A DNA stretch of 64,000 bases from Nonomuraea basaltis (GCF_005893125.1 NZ_VCJS01000013.1:49571-113570); one strand, 5' to 3'. Shown: positions 38,494 to 47,455, numbered from the stretch's first letter. Notes: generated from the sequence alone by a model not told the origin. Made by a program: numbers and translations.

Positions 38494-41379
38494 ATGAGGG
38501 TACGGTTCACGATCCTGGGGCCTGTGGGAGTGTCGGTCGGCGACCGGATGGTGCCCGGGGCGGCCCCGCGGCATCGTGCGGTGCTGGCCTACCTGCTGCT
38601 GCACGCCCGGACCGTGATCAGCACCGACAGGCTGATCGGCGCCATCTGGGGCCTGACCCCGCCCGGCACGGCCCGCGCGCAGATCCATGCCTCGATCGCG
38701 GTGATCCGCAAGGTGCTGCGCGAGGCGGGCGCGGCACAGGTCCTGCAGACCCGGGCGGCGGGGTACGTCATCGTGTCCGAGCCGGGGCAACTGGACCTGG
38801 AGGAGTTCACCAGTCGGATCGTCGCAGCCCGGACCGCTGACGACCCGGCGGCGCAGCTCCGGGCCGCGTTGGCGCTGTGGCGGGACGAGGCCTTCGCCGA
38901 CGTGCTCGCCGACTATGTGGACGAGGCCCGAGCTCGATTGACGGAACGGCGGCTGACTGTCGTAGAGCGCCTGGCCGAGCTGGAGCTGGCGCAGGGCCGC
39001 CACGAGGAGCTCATCGACGAGCTGACCTCCCACCTGGCGGTTCATCCGCTGCGGGAGAAGCTGTGCGGCCACCTCATGCTGGCTCTGCATCGGTCCGGAC
39101 GCCAGGCCGACGCCCTGACCGTCGCCCGCACCTTCCGGGACCGGCTGGTCGAGCAGCAAGGCCTGGATCCGAGCCGGACCTTCCTCACTCTGGAACAGGC
39201 CATCCTGCGCGACGATGCGGGCCTGCATCCTCACTCCACACCGGTCCAGCCCGCACCCGTCGCCGGGCCGGCGCCGCGCCCGTCCTTCCTACCCTGGGAC
39301 ACCCCCGATTTCGCGGGACGAACCACGGAACTCGATCGGCTGGACCGCTCAGGAACGGACAAGGGCGCGGTCGTGATCATCTCGGCGATCGACGGCATGG
39401 CCGGGATCGGCAAGACCACCCTGGCCGTCCACGCCGCCCACCGACTCGCCGCCCACTACCCCGACGGACAGCTATTCATCGACCTGCACGCCCACACCAC
39501 CGGCCAGACACCCGTCGAACCGGGCACCGCGCTGGAGGTCCTGCTGCGGCAACTGGGCGTGCCCGCCGACCGCATTCCCGCCGCCGACACTGAGCGGGCG
39601 GCGCTGTGGCGGGCCGAACTCACTCACCGCCGGGTCCTGATCGTGCTGGACAACGCCGCCGATACCGACCACGTCCGGCCGCTGCTGCCCGGCGCCTCCC
39701 ACAGCCTCATGCTGATCACCAGCCGCCGTCGGCTGGTCGATCTGGACGGCGCCCGCGCCCTGTCCCTGGACCTACTGTCGGCCACTGACGCCGTGGAGTT
39801 GTTCACGGCGATCGTGGGCGAACGGGCGATCGCCGAACCCGTCGCGGTCCTGGACGTGCTGCAGCTGTGCGGATTCCTGCCGCTGGCCGTCCGGATCGCC
39901 GCCGCCCGGCTGCACCACCGCCCCCGGTGGACCGTCGAATACCTGGCCGACAGGTTGCGTGACCAGCGCCGCAGGCTGGGCGAGTTGTCCACCTCCGAGC
40001 GGGGCGTGGCGGCCGCATTCACCCTGTCCTACCAGCAGCTCAACCCCGACCAGCAACGCCTGTTCCGGCTGCTGAGCCTACATCCCGGAGCCGACATCGA
40101 CCCCTACGCGGCCGCCGCGCTGGCCGACTTCCCGCTGGAGAAGGCCGAGGCGCTGCTTGAAGACCTGCTGGACGCCCATGTCCTGCTGCAGCACGAGCCC
40201 GGCCGCTACACCTTCCACGACCTGCTACGAGACCACGCCCGGTCGGTCGCCTCGGCCAGCGAATCCGCCGACGCCCGGCACGATGCCCTGACCCGCCTCT
40301 TCGACCACTATCTGTACACCGCCAGTGCCGCGATCGACCTCCTCTACCCCGGTGGCGACGGCCGCAGGCCCCGCATCCCCGAACCGGGTACCCCCACCAG
40401 GTGCTTCGGCGACGTGACCCAGGCGACCGCTTGGCTGGACGCCGAACGCGTCAACCTCATCGCCACCGCCACTCATGCCGCCGACCGTGACTGGCCAACC
40501 CACACCAGCCACCTGTCGATAACCCTGTTCTACTACCTCTACGAACGTGCTCACCACGCCGATGCGCTCACCCTGCACACCCAGGCACTGAGCGCCAGCC
40601 GACACCGCAGTGATCGGTCCGGTGAGGCTCGCGCGCTCATCCACCTGGGTGTGGTGAACTGCGTGCGGGGCCGCCACGCGCAGGCCGCCCAGCAGTCCCG
40701 GCAAGCTCTCAACCTGTTTCGCCGGCTGGGGGACCGGAACGGAGAAGCGGCGACGCTGAACAACCTTGGCAACCTCCACCTGATGTTGCGCGAGTACGAC
40801 GAGGCTCACAAGTGCTACCGGTGCGCCATTGACCTGTGCCGCGAGCTAGGTCGGCGGCTCAACGAAGCCGTCGCTCTGGGCAACGTCGGCCTGGTCTACG
40901 AGCGGCAGGGACGTTACGAGGAGGCCCACGACTACCATCGGCAGGCGCTGGACCTGCATCGCGAACTGGGCGGAGGTCAAGGCGAGGCCCGGGTGCTGAA
41001 CAACCTCGGGCGGGTGTACCAGCGGCAGGGACGTTACGAGCAGGCCCTCGACCATCATCGGCAGGCGCTGGACCTGCATTGCGAGATCGGGAGCCGGGAC
41101 GGTGAAACCGAAGCGCTCAATCACCTCGGAGAAGCCGAGAGGTTGATGAGCGACCCCGCCCAAGCCGTCGACCGTCATCATGAGGCCCTCGCCCTCGCCC
41201 TTGAGCTGGGCAACCACCCGGAACAGGGCCGCGCCCACGACGGCCTGGCGCGTGCTCACCGCGATCTCGGCCGCCTCGACCTGGCCCACGATCACGCCAA
41301 ATTGGCCCTCGACCTGTACACCGGCCTCGGCGTTCCGGAGGTCGACGAGGTCCGCGACTTCCTGGCCGGCCTCGGATGA
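38494..41379 (+). CDS. SARP/AfsR-type regulator: BTAD, NB-ARC, TPR
   Basis: 961 residues from ATG 38494 (GAAGGG upstream). The N-terminal OmpR-like winged helix (VRFTILGPVGVSVGDR, RHRAVLAYLLLHA) and BTAD helices run to about 240; an NB-ARC ATPase follows with P-loop GMAGIGKTTLAVH and LIVLDNAADTD; TPR repeats fill about 690-940 (ALNNLGNLHLMLREYDEAH, two near-identical YQRQGRYEQA-like units). These proteins activate secondary-metabolism or stress genes. No biosynthetic cluster adjoins; the divergent AhpD-like/PPOX/CGNR unit is the likeliest target. Confidence 0.92.
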   Translation: MRVRFTILGPVGVSVGDRMVPGAAPRHRAVLAYLLLHARTVISTDRLIGAIWGLTPPGTARAQIHASIAVIRKVLREAGAAQVLQTRAAGYVIVSEPGQLDLEEFTSRIVAARTADDPAAQLRAALALWRDEAFADVLADYVDEARARLTERRLTVVERLAELELAQGRHEELIDELTSHLAVHPLREKLCGHLMLALHRSGRQADALTVARTFRDRLVEQQGLDPSRTFLTLEQAILRDDAGLHPHSTPVQPAPVAGPAPRPSFLPWDTPDFAGRTTELDRLDRSGTDKGAVVIISAIDGMAGIGKTTLAVHAAHRLAAHYPDGQLFIDLHAHTTGQTPVEPGTALEVLLRQLGVPADRIPAADTERAALWRAELTHRRVLIVLDNAADTDHVRPLLPGASHSLMLITSRRRLVDLDGARALSLDLLSATDAVELFTAIVGERAIAEPVAVLDVLQLCGFLPLAVRIAAARLHHRPRWTVEYLADRLRDQRRRLGELSTSERGVAAAFTLSYQQLNPDQQRLFRLLSLHPGADIDPYAAAALADFPLEKAEALLEDLLDAHVLLQHEPGRYTFHDLLRDHARSVASASESADARHDALTRLFDHYLYTASAAIDLLYPGGDGRRPRIPEPGTPTRCFGDVTQATAWLDAERVNLIATATHAADRDWPTHTSHLSITLFYYLYERAHHADALTLHTQALSASRHRSDRSGEARALIHLGVVNCVRGRHAQAAQQSRQALNLFRRLGDRNGEAATLNNLGNLHLMLREYDEAHKCYRCAIDLCRELGRRLNEAVALGNVGLVYERQGRYEEAHDYHRQALDLHRELGGGQGEARVLNNLGRVYQRQGRYEQALDHHRQALDLHCEIGSRDGETEALNHLGEAERLMSDPAQAVDRHHEALALALELGNHPEQGRAHDGLARAHRDLGRLDLAHDHAKLALDLYTGLGVPEVDEVRDFLAGLG

Positions 41380-41383
41380 GGCC
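41368..41383 (+). terminator. Hairpin over the BTAD gene stop codon
   Basis: GGCCTC-ggat-GAGGCC, with the TGA stop within it. Six GC-rich pairs with a four-base loop; modest terminator candidate. Confidence 0.35.
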
Positions 41384-41455
41384 CCTCCGGCCGTCGCAAA
41401 GCTGATCATCGCTACTGTCGGACTGCGTGTCCCGCCTCATGAGGAGAAGTCACCC

Positions 41456-41912
41456 ATGACCACCGATCTATCCTCGCTGCGACGGAAGTTTCCCGGTCTG
41501 GATGGCCGGGCCATCCGGCTGGACGGTCCGGCGGGCGCCCAGACGCACCGGTCGGTGCTTGAGGCCATGGCGACCTACCTGCGCACCAGCAACGCCAACC
41601 GCGGAGGAGTGTATGAGCAAAGCGTCGCCACCGAAGACCTGGTCGGCCGGGCGCGACGGCACACCGCGGCGTTCCTGGGCGCCGACGCCGACGAGGTGGG
41701 CTTCGGCCTGTACGCCACCACGATCAACTTCCATCTGAGCCGAAGCGCCGCGCGGGACCTGCGGCCCGGCGACGAGATCGTCGTCACCCGGCTCGACCAC
41801 GAGGCCAACATCGCACCTGGGGCTGGACACGGGCGCACTGCGTGTCGGATTGATGCACTACAACACCCATGAGGAGGTCGCCCGACTCATGCAAGCTCTG
41901 GAAGAGGTGTGA
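41456..41912 (+). pseudogene. Class V aminotransferase (cysteine desulfurase-like) with internal deletion
   Basis: From ATG 41456 (GAGGAGAAG upstream) about 120 residues match the N-terminus of PLP class V enzymes (FPGLDGRAIRLDGPAGAQ, EVGFGLYATTINFHL, VVTRLDHEANIAP). Near 41820 the sequence jumps, out of frame, to a genuine C-terminus (TGALRVGLMHYNTHEEVARL) ending at 41912. The middle of about 250 residues, including the PLP-binding Lys, is gone. It follows the BTAD gene by 76 bases. Confidence 0.85.
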
Positions 41913-41959
41913 GAGGGGTGATCTATCCTTGAAGCGATCTTCGCTGAACCGCGACACTG

Positions 41960-42487
41960 TCACGGTTCGCTGTGCCGTCGGCCCGCGAAGATGGCGGTGG
42001 GGTCGCCGGTGTACCAGGCGTTGTCGATGCTCATCCGGTGGATGAGCCAGCGCTGGCCGTCGCGGACGAGGGCGACATCGTAGGGGTTCTTCAACAGGGC
42101 GTACGTGTTGTGGTCTGCGGTGAGAAGGTGCTGTGCTTCGACCAGGGCGGTCAGGCGTGCGGTGTCGCCGTCGATGGCGATGCGGGGGTTGGTGACCTGG
42201 TGGGTGGTGTCCACCCGGCCACTGAACATTCCCAGGATGGCGGTGGTGATCGTGTCGCGCCCGGACATCAACGGCGGCTCGGCCCCCCACTTGGCGGCTG
42301 CCGGCCGGAAGTCGAGCTCGGCGTCGGCGGTGAAGGCCGAGGCGAAGAGATCCTTGTCCTTGAGGTCCTGGCCGAGGCCGAATCGGTACAGCGCGTCGAT
42401 GATCTCCGTTCGGTCCTTCAACTCGCGGACGACCGCATCGCTGTCGAAGCCTGAAGCGGTCATGGCGTGGTCGTGAACGACGTACAT
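41960..42487 (-). CDS. SnoaL-like (NTF2 fold) protein
   Basis: 175 residues, ATG 42487 with AAGGAGAA upstream. The cone-shaped NTF2/SnoaL fold is indicated by DRTEIIDALYRFGLGQDLKD, FTADAELDFRP, TTHQVTNPRIAIDGDTARLT and RWLIHRMSIDNAWYTGDP. Family members are polyketide cyclases, hydroxylases or small-molecule-binding proteins; the ligand is unknown. It is the third gene of a - strand unit behind NmrA-like and DoxX proteins. Confidence 0.85.
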   Translation of the reverse strand: MYVVHDHAMTASGFDSDAVVRELKDRTEIIDALYRFGLGQDLKDKDLFASAFTADAELDFRPAAAKWGAEPPLMSGRDTITTAILGMFSGRVDTTHQVTNPRIAIDGDTARLTALVEAQHLLTADHNTYALLKNPYDVALVRDGQRWLIHRMSIDNAWYTGDPTAIFAGRRHSEP

Positions 42488-42516
42488 GGTGGTTCTCCTT
42501 TATGGGCGGAGGTTGC

Positions 42517-42993
42517 TCATCGCTCGGCTCGCCTGGGGGCAGAGGCCCAGAGGGCGACGGAGATGTAGAGCGCCTGAAGCGGAACGCGCAGCCCAAGCGG
42601 GGTGGCTCCGCCGCCGTTGTAGGGCACGTCGGCGACGACGGCGTAGATGTTGGCCGGGAGCAGCAGGAGGTAGAGCAGCGCCAGGCAGAGTCCGGCCGCC
42701 CGGCGGGTGCGGGTGAGCACCAATCCGGCCGCGCCGAGCAGTTCCAGGACGCCCGTGAGGTAGACCATCGCGTCGGGGAAGGGCACGAACGGCGGGACCA
42801 TGCGGACCAGGTCGGCGTGGTTGGGCATGACCGTCACGGTCGCGGGGACGAAATGCGCGCTCGCGGTGACGACCAGCATGACCGCCATGGCGTGGGCGGC
42901 GCTGACCCGCCAGCCGGCGAAGCGAATGACGGTGAGCGCGCCGATCGCCCTGAAAACGAGCAGGGCGATCGTCAGCACAATGAAGGCGGTCAT
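42517..42993 (-). CDS. DoxX family membrane protein
   Basis: 158 residues with four membrane helices (FIVLTIALLVFRAIGALTV, ALLYLLLLPANIYAVV among them) and the YLTGVLELLGAAGLV segment typical of DoxX proteins. The ATG overlaps the stop of the upstream NmrA-like gene. Members are linked with redox and thiol homeostasis at the membrane; the role here is unknown. Confidence 0.85.
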   Translation of the reverse strand: MTAFIVLTIALLVFRAIGALTVIRFAGWRVSAAHAMAVMLVVTASAHFVPATVTVMPNHADLVRMVPPFVPFPDAMVYLTGVLELLGAAGLVLTRTRRAAGLCLALLYLLLLPANIYAVVADVPYNGGGATPLGLRVPLQALYISVALWASAPRRAER

Positions 42994-43805
42994 GAGCCGA
43001 GAGATTCGGCGTGGTCACGGGCGAACTCGGCGAAGGAGCGCGCCGGACGGCCGGTGACTTCGGTGAAGTCGGGCGTGGTGTAGTCGCCCCAGCCGGACGC
43101 GTATGCCCTGAAGTACTCCAGGGTGACCGCGGAGACCCACTCAGACAAGCCGAAGCCGGTCAGCGCGGCATAGGCCTGCTCGTCGGTAACGGGCTGATAG
43201 GTGGCGCCCGCGGCGGCGGCGGCCTCGTGCAGGGTAATGCTCTCCGGGCCGGTGATGGTGTAGGTACGGCCGGCATGCGGCTTCGGGTCCGTCAGTACGG
43301 CCGCCGCGAAGTCGGCGATGTCGCGTACGTCGATCAGGCCGAGGCGGCCGTCGCCGAGTCCGGCATACATGGTGCCGCTGCTGACCGAGCCGAGCAGGTT
43401 CTGCATGAAGAAGCCGGGCTTGATGATCGTCCAGTCCAGGCCGGACTCGCGTAGTTCGTGGTCGGACAGGGCGTGCAGACGGCCGTTGCGGGTGGGTGCG
43501 TCGTGGGCGGCGCCGATGGCTGACATGCGGACAATGTGCTTGATTCCGGCCTGCTTGGCGGCGTGGACGGCGTTCATGCTGACGTACGGGGCCTGTGGGC
43601 CCAGGGCAGTGAGCAGCCATAGCGTGTCCACTCCGGCGAAGGCCTTCTCCAGCGAGGAGGGCTCGTCCAGATCGCCGATCACGACCTCGACGCCGGAGGG
43701 CGCCTTGGCCGGGTCGCGGACCATGGCTCGGACGTCGGCGCCCTTGAGGACGTTGAGCAGGGCGCCGGAGATGTTGCCGTTGGCGCCGGTGATGAGGATG
43801 GTCAT
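42990..43805 (-). CDS. NmrA-like NAD(P)-binding protein (atypical SDR)
   Basis: 271 residues, ATG 43805 with AAAGGG upstream. Starts with the Rossmann loop TILITGANGNISGALLNVL; the second strand ends VVIGDLDEP. The catalytic YxxxK of classical SDRs is not obvious, as in the NmrA/QOR2/azoreductase group. C-terminal FAEFARDHAE is usual for the group. It is the first gene of the NmrA-DoxX-SnoaL unit. Confidence 0.88.
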   Translation of the reverse strand: MTILITGANGNISGALLNVLKGADVRAMVRDPAKAPSGVEVVIGDLDEPSSLEKAFAGVDTLWLLTALGPQAPYVSMNAVHAAKQAGIKHIVRMSAIGAAHDAPTRNGRLHALSDHELRESGLDWTIIKPGFFMQNLLGSVSSGTMYAGLGDGRLGLIDVRDIADFAAAVLTDPKPHAGRTYTITGPESITLHEAAAAAGATYQPVTDEQAYAALTGFGLSEWVSAVTLEYFRAYASGWGDYTTPDFTEVTGRPARSFAEFARDHAESLGS

Positions 43806-43822
43806 GGGAATGGCCCTTTCAG

Positions 43823-44215
43823 CTAGTGATCAGAGGTGTTGTCGCAGGTCAGCGGGATCGGGCCGGGGTGGATGACGACCTGGGAGCGGAGCGTGCGGTG
43901 GACCGGGCAGCGGCCGGCGATCTGCAGCAGCGCGTGGTCATCGAGGTGCACGCGGCCGGCAGCAGGTCGTACGGCGTGGGCCCCGTGTCGGCGCCGCCCG
44001 CCGCGATCGGTTCGTCCACGGCCTGTTCGATGAGTGCGGTGAGGCTGGTCAGGAGTTCCTCGCGCAGGACCGGGTCGTCGTCGGGGTTGAAGTGCGGCAA
44101 CGTCTCCAGACCCGCGTAAAGCTCGGATGTCACCCCATCGGGGGCGATCGCCGCCACGGTCTTGAGCGTGGCCTCGTTGACCGAGCCCGTCCGGACGCTG
44201 CCGCAGAGGAGCCGG
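43823..44215 (-). pseudogene. Chimeric remnant: NADPH-dependent FMN reductase start joined to OsmC pieces
   Basis: Reading leftward: GSVRTGSVNEATLKTVAAIA and YAGLETLPHFNPDDD (start of an NADPH-dependent FMN reductase, about 44215-44080); then the OsmC block DEPIAAGGADTGPTPYDLL with CTSMTT; then, in another frame, ALLQIAGRCPVHRTLRSQVV, the OsmC C-terminus, ending TAG at 43823-43825. Two adjacent genes have been fused and shortened by internal deletions. Confidence 0.75.
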
Positions 44216-44247
44216 CTCGCGCGAGCCGTACTGGAGAAGAGGGCTGG

Positions 44248-44784
44248 TCAGTGGCGGACGACAGGCCAGTCGATGTCGGTCTCGGCGCTCTTGTTGAAGT
44301 AGTTGGTGAAGACGTTGAGCGCGACATGGCCGACGACCTCAGCGATCTCGGTGTCGGACAGTCCGGCTTCGCGGGCCGCCTTCAGGTCGGTGTCTTCGAT
44401 GTCGCCGCGGGTACGGACCACCGTGGCGGCGAAGGTGAGCGCGGCCTGGACGCGGGGGTCGTCGGAGTGGCCGTGACGGGCATGGTCGGCCTGAGCGGCG
44501 TTCAGTCCGGCCAGATTGGTGGCGATGTAGGTGTGCGCCGACAGGCAGTAGTCACAACCGTTCTCCTGGGCGACCAGCAGCGCGATCTGCTCGCGGACCG
44601 GGGCAGCCAGCGCGCCGCCTGCCAAGGCGCCGGAGAACTCTAGGTAGCCCTTGAGCACGGCGGGGCTGTTGGCCATCGCCTTGGTCATGTTCGGGGTGAC
44701 ACCCAGCGCCTTCTTCACGACGGCCAGCAGCTCGGCGGCGGCGCCGGTGGCGGATTCGGGCTGGATCAGGGGAAGACGGGACAT
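44248..44784 (-). CDS. Carboxymuconolactone decarboxylase/AhpD-like protein, paralogue 2
   Basis: 178 residues from ATG 44784 (an earlier ATG adds only four residues). Redox motif NGCDYCLSAHTYIA. Closely related to the protein at 37789-38331, diverging mainly in the helix after the CxxC (NAAQADHARHGHSDDPRV). It is followed by the FMN reductase/OsmC remnant. The promoter block 44843-44919 is also shared, so gene and control region were duplicated together. Confidence 0.9.
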   Translation of the reverse strand: MSRLPLIQPESATGAAAELLAVVKKALGVTPNMTKAMANSPAVLKGYLEFSGALAGGALAAPVREQIALLVAQENGCDYCLSAHTYIATNLAGLNAAQADHARHGHSDDPRVQAALTFAATVVRTRGDIEDTDLKAAREAGLSDTEIAEVVGHVALNVFTNYFNKSAETDIDWPVVRH

Positions 44785-44842
44785 GCTCGGTCTCACTTTC
44801 GTGTTCTCTTCAGTGGTGGCGCCCGTTTCCGGGGCTGAGACC

Positions 44843-44919
44843 GAGCATGCGGGCCCGTGTTGATAAATTCCCCATGCTTTTCCTATAGGTCGTCCTGTAG
44901 GGGGACTAGTTCACGTCAG
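44843..44919. promoter_or_regulatory. Duplicated promoter block, copy 2
   Basis: Counterpart of 38404-38482. Here TTGATA (44860-44865) and TATAGG (44884-44889), spaced by 18, form a plausible rightward promoter, but no BTAD gene follows; bases 44920-45003 hold nothing recognisable. The perfect palindrome of copy 1 is imperfect here. Confidence 0.55.
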
Positions 44920-45003
44920 GGAGTGGGAGGGCGACGTCGGTGACCGGCCGATGGGTTCGAGCGATGTCGCTGCTGCGGGCGCCGGCGGACCCGGCGGAGC
45001 GGT

Positions 45004-45846
45004 TCAGCCGCGGGTCAGATCCTGGAGGCCGACTACGCGCAGCAGTTCCAGCCGCTCGTAGGACCTGCTGCCCGGACGGGCGGTGTAGACGACCAGCCGC
45101 TGGTCGTGCTCCGGGTTCAGCAGTACCTCGCAGTCCAGCTCCAGCAGGCCGACGACCGGGTGCAGGAAGCGTTTGACGTCGGTGCGGCGTACGGCGACGT
45201 GGTGGGTGTCCCACAGCGCCGAGAACTCGTCGCTGCGGGCGCGGAGCCGGCGTACGAGCCCTGCCAGCCGCGCGTCGTCCGGGCGGCGGGCGAAGGTGGC
45301 GCGCAGATCCGCCACTGCGGCGCGGGCGGCATGATCACGGTCCTCGGCCGGGAAGAGTTCCCGCGCGGAGGGGTCGGTGAAGTAGCGCCAGACGACGTTG
45401 TGCTCCGCCTCAGGGCGGGCCGACGCCTCACCGTGGAGCGCCCTGGCCATCGCGTTCTGCGCGAGAATGTCGCCGCGGTCGCTCACCACCTGGGCGGGAA
45501 TGTCGGTCAGCCGATCGAGGACGAGAAGCAGGCCGGGGCGGACGTGCTCCGAGCTCGGCCGGTTGCGTGGAGGCTCCTCGCCGGCCAGATGGAAGAGGTG
45601 GTCCCGTTCGTCGCCGGTCAGCCGCAGCGCGCGGGCGACGGCGGCGAGCATCTGGCGGGACGGGCGTGAGCCCCTGGCCTGCTCCAGCCGTGTGTAGTGG
45701 TCGGTGGACATGCCTGCCAGCTGCGCCACCTCCTCGCGGCGCAGTCCTGGGGTGCGGCGCCGCGCGCCCTGCGACAGCCCCACGTCGGCAGGGGCGAGTC
45801 GGGTACGGCAGCGGCGCAGGAAGTCGGCCAGTTCGGTTCTGTCCAC
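45004..45846 (-). CDS. XRE-family regulator with MmyB-like ligand-binding domain
   Basis: 280 residues if GTG 45846 is used, matching the usual family start (DRTELADFLRRCR). The helix-turn-helix lies at about 35-75 (GLRREEVAQLAGMSTDHYTR, LEQARGSRPSR); the C-terminal MmyB domain, about 105-270, has WRYFTDPSARELFPAEDRDH. Such proteins bind fatty-acid-like ligands and often control an adjacent oxidoreductase gene. It is divergent from the aldo/keto reductase, with an inverted repeat between them. The ribosome site is unusually close to this GTG, so the start is uncertain. Confidence 0.87.
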   Translation of the reverse strand: MDRTELADFLRRCRTRLAPADVGLSQGARRRTPGLRREEVAQLAGMSTDHYTRLEQARGSRPSRQMLAAVARALRLTGDERDHLFHLAGEEPPRNRPSSEHVRPGLLLVLDRLTDIPAQVVSDRGDILAQNAMARALHGEASARPEAEHNVVWRYFTDPSARELFPAEDRDHAARAAVADLRATFARRPDDARLAGLVRRLRARSDEFSALWDTHHVAVRRTDVKRFLHPVVGLLELDCEVLLNPEHDQRLVVYTARPGSRSYERLELLRVVGLQDLTRG

Positions 45847-46049
45847 GCCTCCACCATGCCCTGGGAACGCCGCACGCAGCCAGGGACCGCCCGTCCCCGG
45901 ATAAGGACGTCTCTCCCGCCGGCGCCCGTACGGCCGCACGCTGGAAACCGGCTCGGCGGACCGGCGGCGCCCCGCAGGTGCGACGAGACGAGAGATGCCG
46001 CGTGCCAGATGCGGCATCTACGCGACAGCTACAACCGCCTTCCGCGGAT

Positions 46050-46064
46050 TTGTCGGCTTTGCCG
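46050..46064. promoter_or_regulatory. Inverted repeat GTCGGC-ttt-GCCGAC
   Basis: Perfect six-base arms, 39 bases upstream of the aldo/keto reductase start in the 256-base gap to the divergent XRE regulator. Likely operator for that regulator; a small hairpin is the alternative. Confidence 0.5.
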
Positions 46065-46102
46065 ACTATGTAGATCTTTTTGCGGAGAAAGGGAGATTTC
46101 GC

Positions 46103-47128
46103 ATGCAGTACCGCACGCTCGGCCGGACCGGGATCAAGGTCAGCCCCTACGCCCTGGGCACCCTGATGTTCGCCACCGTCATGGGCAATGCCCCCGAGGA
46201 CTCGGCCCGCATCATCCACAAGGCGCTGGACGCCGGCATCAACTTCGTCGACACCGCCGACGCCTACGGCGACTCCGAGGACGTCGTCGGCAAAGCCCTG
46301 GAAGGGCGCCGGGACGACGTCGTGCTCGCCACCAAGTTCAGCCGCCCGACCGGACAGGACCAGGACCCCAATCACCAAGGCGCCTCACGGCGCTGGATCG
46401 TCACCGCCGTGGAGAACTCGTTGCGCCGCCTGCGGACCGATTACATCGACCTGTACCAACTTCACCGCCCCGATCCCCATACTGACATCGAGGAAACCCT
46501 CTCCGCGCTCACGGACCTGATCCGCAGCGGCAAGGTCCGCGCGATCGGCGCGTCGCAGACCCCCGCCTCCGACATCGTCGAGGCCCAGTGGGTCGCCGAG
46601 CGGCGCGGCCTCGCGCGATTCCACACCGAGCAGCCGGCCTACTCCGTCCTCAACCGCGGCATCGAACGCGAGGTCCTGCCCGCCACCCAGCGCTTCGGCA
46701 TGGGCACCCTGGTCTGGGGCCCACTCGGCCAGGGAATGCTCACCGGCCGCGTACGCAAGGACCAGGACAACAACCTACGGCGCGCCGGCCTAATCCGGGC
46801 TTTCAACGACGAGCGCCGGCTCGACGCGGTCGAAAAGCTCATCCCCCTCGCCGCCGAGGCAGGCCTGCCCATGACCCACCTCGCGATGGCGTTCACCATC
46901 GCCCACCCCGGCGTCACCAGCGCGCTGATCGGCGTCCGCACCATGGACCACCTCGACGGCCTGCTCACCGGCCTGGACGTCACCCTCACCGACGACATCC
47001 TCGACCGTATCGACGACATCGTCCCGCCCGGCACCGACATCGGCACCCTCGACCAGGCCTACCAACCCCCAGCTCTGGAGAACCCGAGCCTGCGCCGCCG
47101 CCCCCTGACCGCACGCGCCGCGGCCTGA
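46103..47128 (+). CDS. Aldo/keto reductase
   Basis: 341 residues from ATG 46103 (AAAGGGA upstream). The TIM barrel has the catalytic set Asp/Tyr (FVDTADAYGDSEDVV), Lys (VVLATKFSRP) and His (DLYQLHRPDP), and the NADPH-binding IGVRTMDHLDGLL. Reduces aldehydes or ketones with NADPH in the cytoplasm; substrate unknown. The divergent XRE regulator probably controls it. Confidence 0.92.
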   Translation: MQYRTLGRTGIKVSPYALGTLMFATVMGNAPEDSARIIHKALDAGINFVDTADAYGDSEDVVGKALEGRRDDVVLATKFSRPTGQDQDPNHQGASRRWIVTAVENSLRRLRTDYIDLYQLHRPDPHTDIEETLSALTDLIRSGKVRAIGASQTPASDIVEAQWVAERRGLARFHTEQPAYSVLNRGIEREVLPATQRFGMGTLVWGPLGQGMLTGRVRKDQDNNLRRAGLIRAFNDERRLDAVEKLIPLAAEAGLPMTHLAMAFTIAHPGVTSALIGVRTMDHLDGLLTGLDVTLTDDILDRIDDIVPPGTDIGTLDQAYQPPALENPSLRRRPLTARAAA

Positions 47129-47169
47129 CCACAGATCCCACTGCACCAGCACACCAGGAAGGTTCCGTC

Positions 47170-47388
47170 ATGGGCGAGATCACTATCGACTGCACGATCG
47201 ACGGCCAGGCCTACTCGGCCGAGCAACTCGACCGGCTGCGGTACGTCCGGGAGCTGCACGTGCTGCACCAGATGAAGCGGCTCGGCGCGACCATCGAGCA
47301 CCACGGCAATCAGCGGCGCCTGAGGCGTGACCAGAAGGCCCGGACTCCTGAAGCGCCTGGCTGCACGGCGAACGAAACCATTTCTTGA
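47170..47388 (+). CDS. Small protein of unknown function, 72 residues
   Basis: ATG 47170 with AGGAAGG upstream, 41 bases after the aldo/keto reductase stop, so probably co-transcribed. The protein opens with a short beta segment (EITIDCTIDGQAYSAEQ) and continues with a basic helical part (LHVLHQMKRL, QRRLRRDQK). I do not recognise a family. The promoter of the following gene starts inside its last codons. Confidence 0.6.
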   Translation: MGEITIDCTIDGQAYSAEQLDRLRYVRELHVLHQMKRLGATIEHHGNQRRLRRDQKARTPEAPGCTANETIS

Positions 47389-47412
47389 GGATTGTTGAAC
47401 GATGCTACAATC
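47384..47412 (+). promoter_or_regulatory. Promoter of the ProA-like gene overlapped by inverted repeat GATTGT-N11-ACAATC
   Basis: TTGAGG (47384-47389) and TACAAT (47406-47411) are 16 bases apart. The arms GATTGT (47390-47395) and ACAATC (47407-47412) cover the spacer and the -10, an obvious repressor position. Confidence 0.55.
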
Positions 47413-47455
47413 GTCTTAAACTGGCCAATGCGGCCGACCCGCAGAAGGACGCCCC

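Noticed and set aside
40900..41075. Near-identical repeats around CGGCAGGGACGTTACGAG (40909 and 41029)
   Set aside because: These are the codons of successive TPR units in the BTAD regulator, not a separate element.
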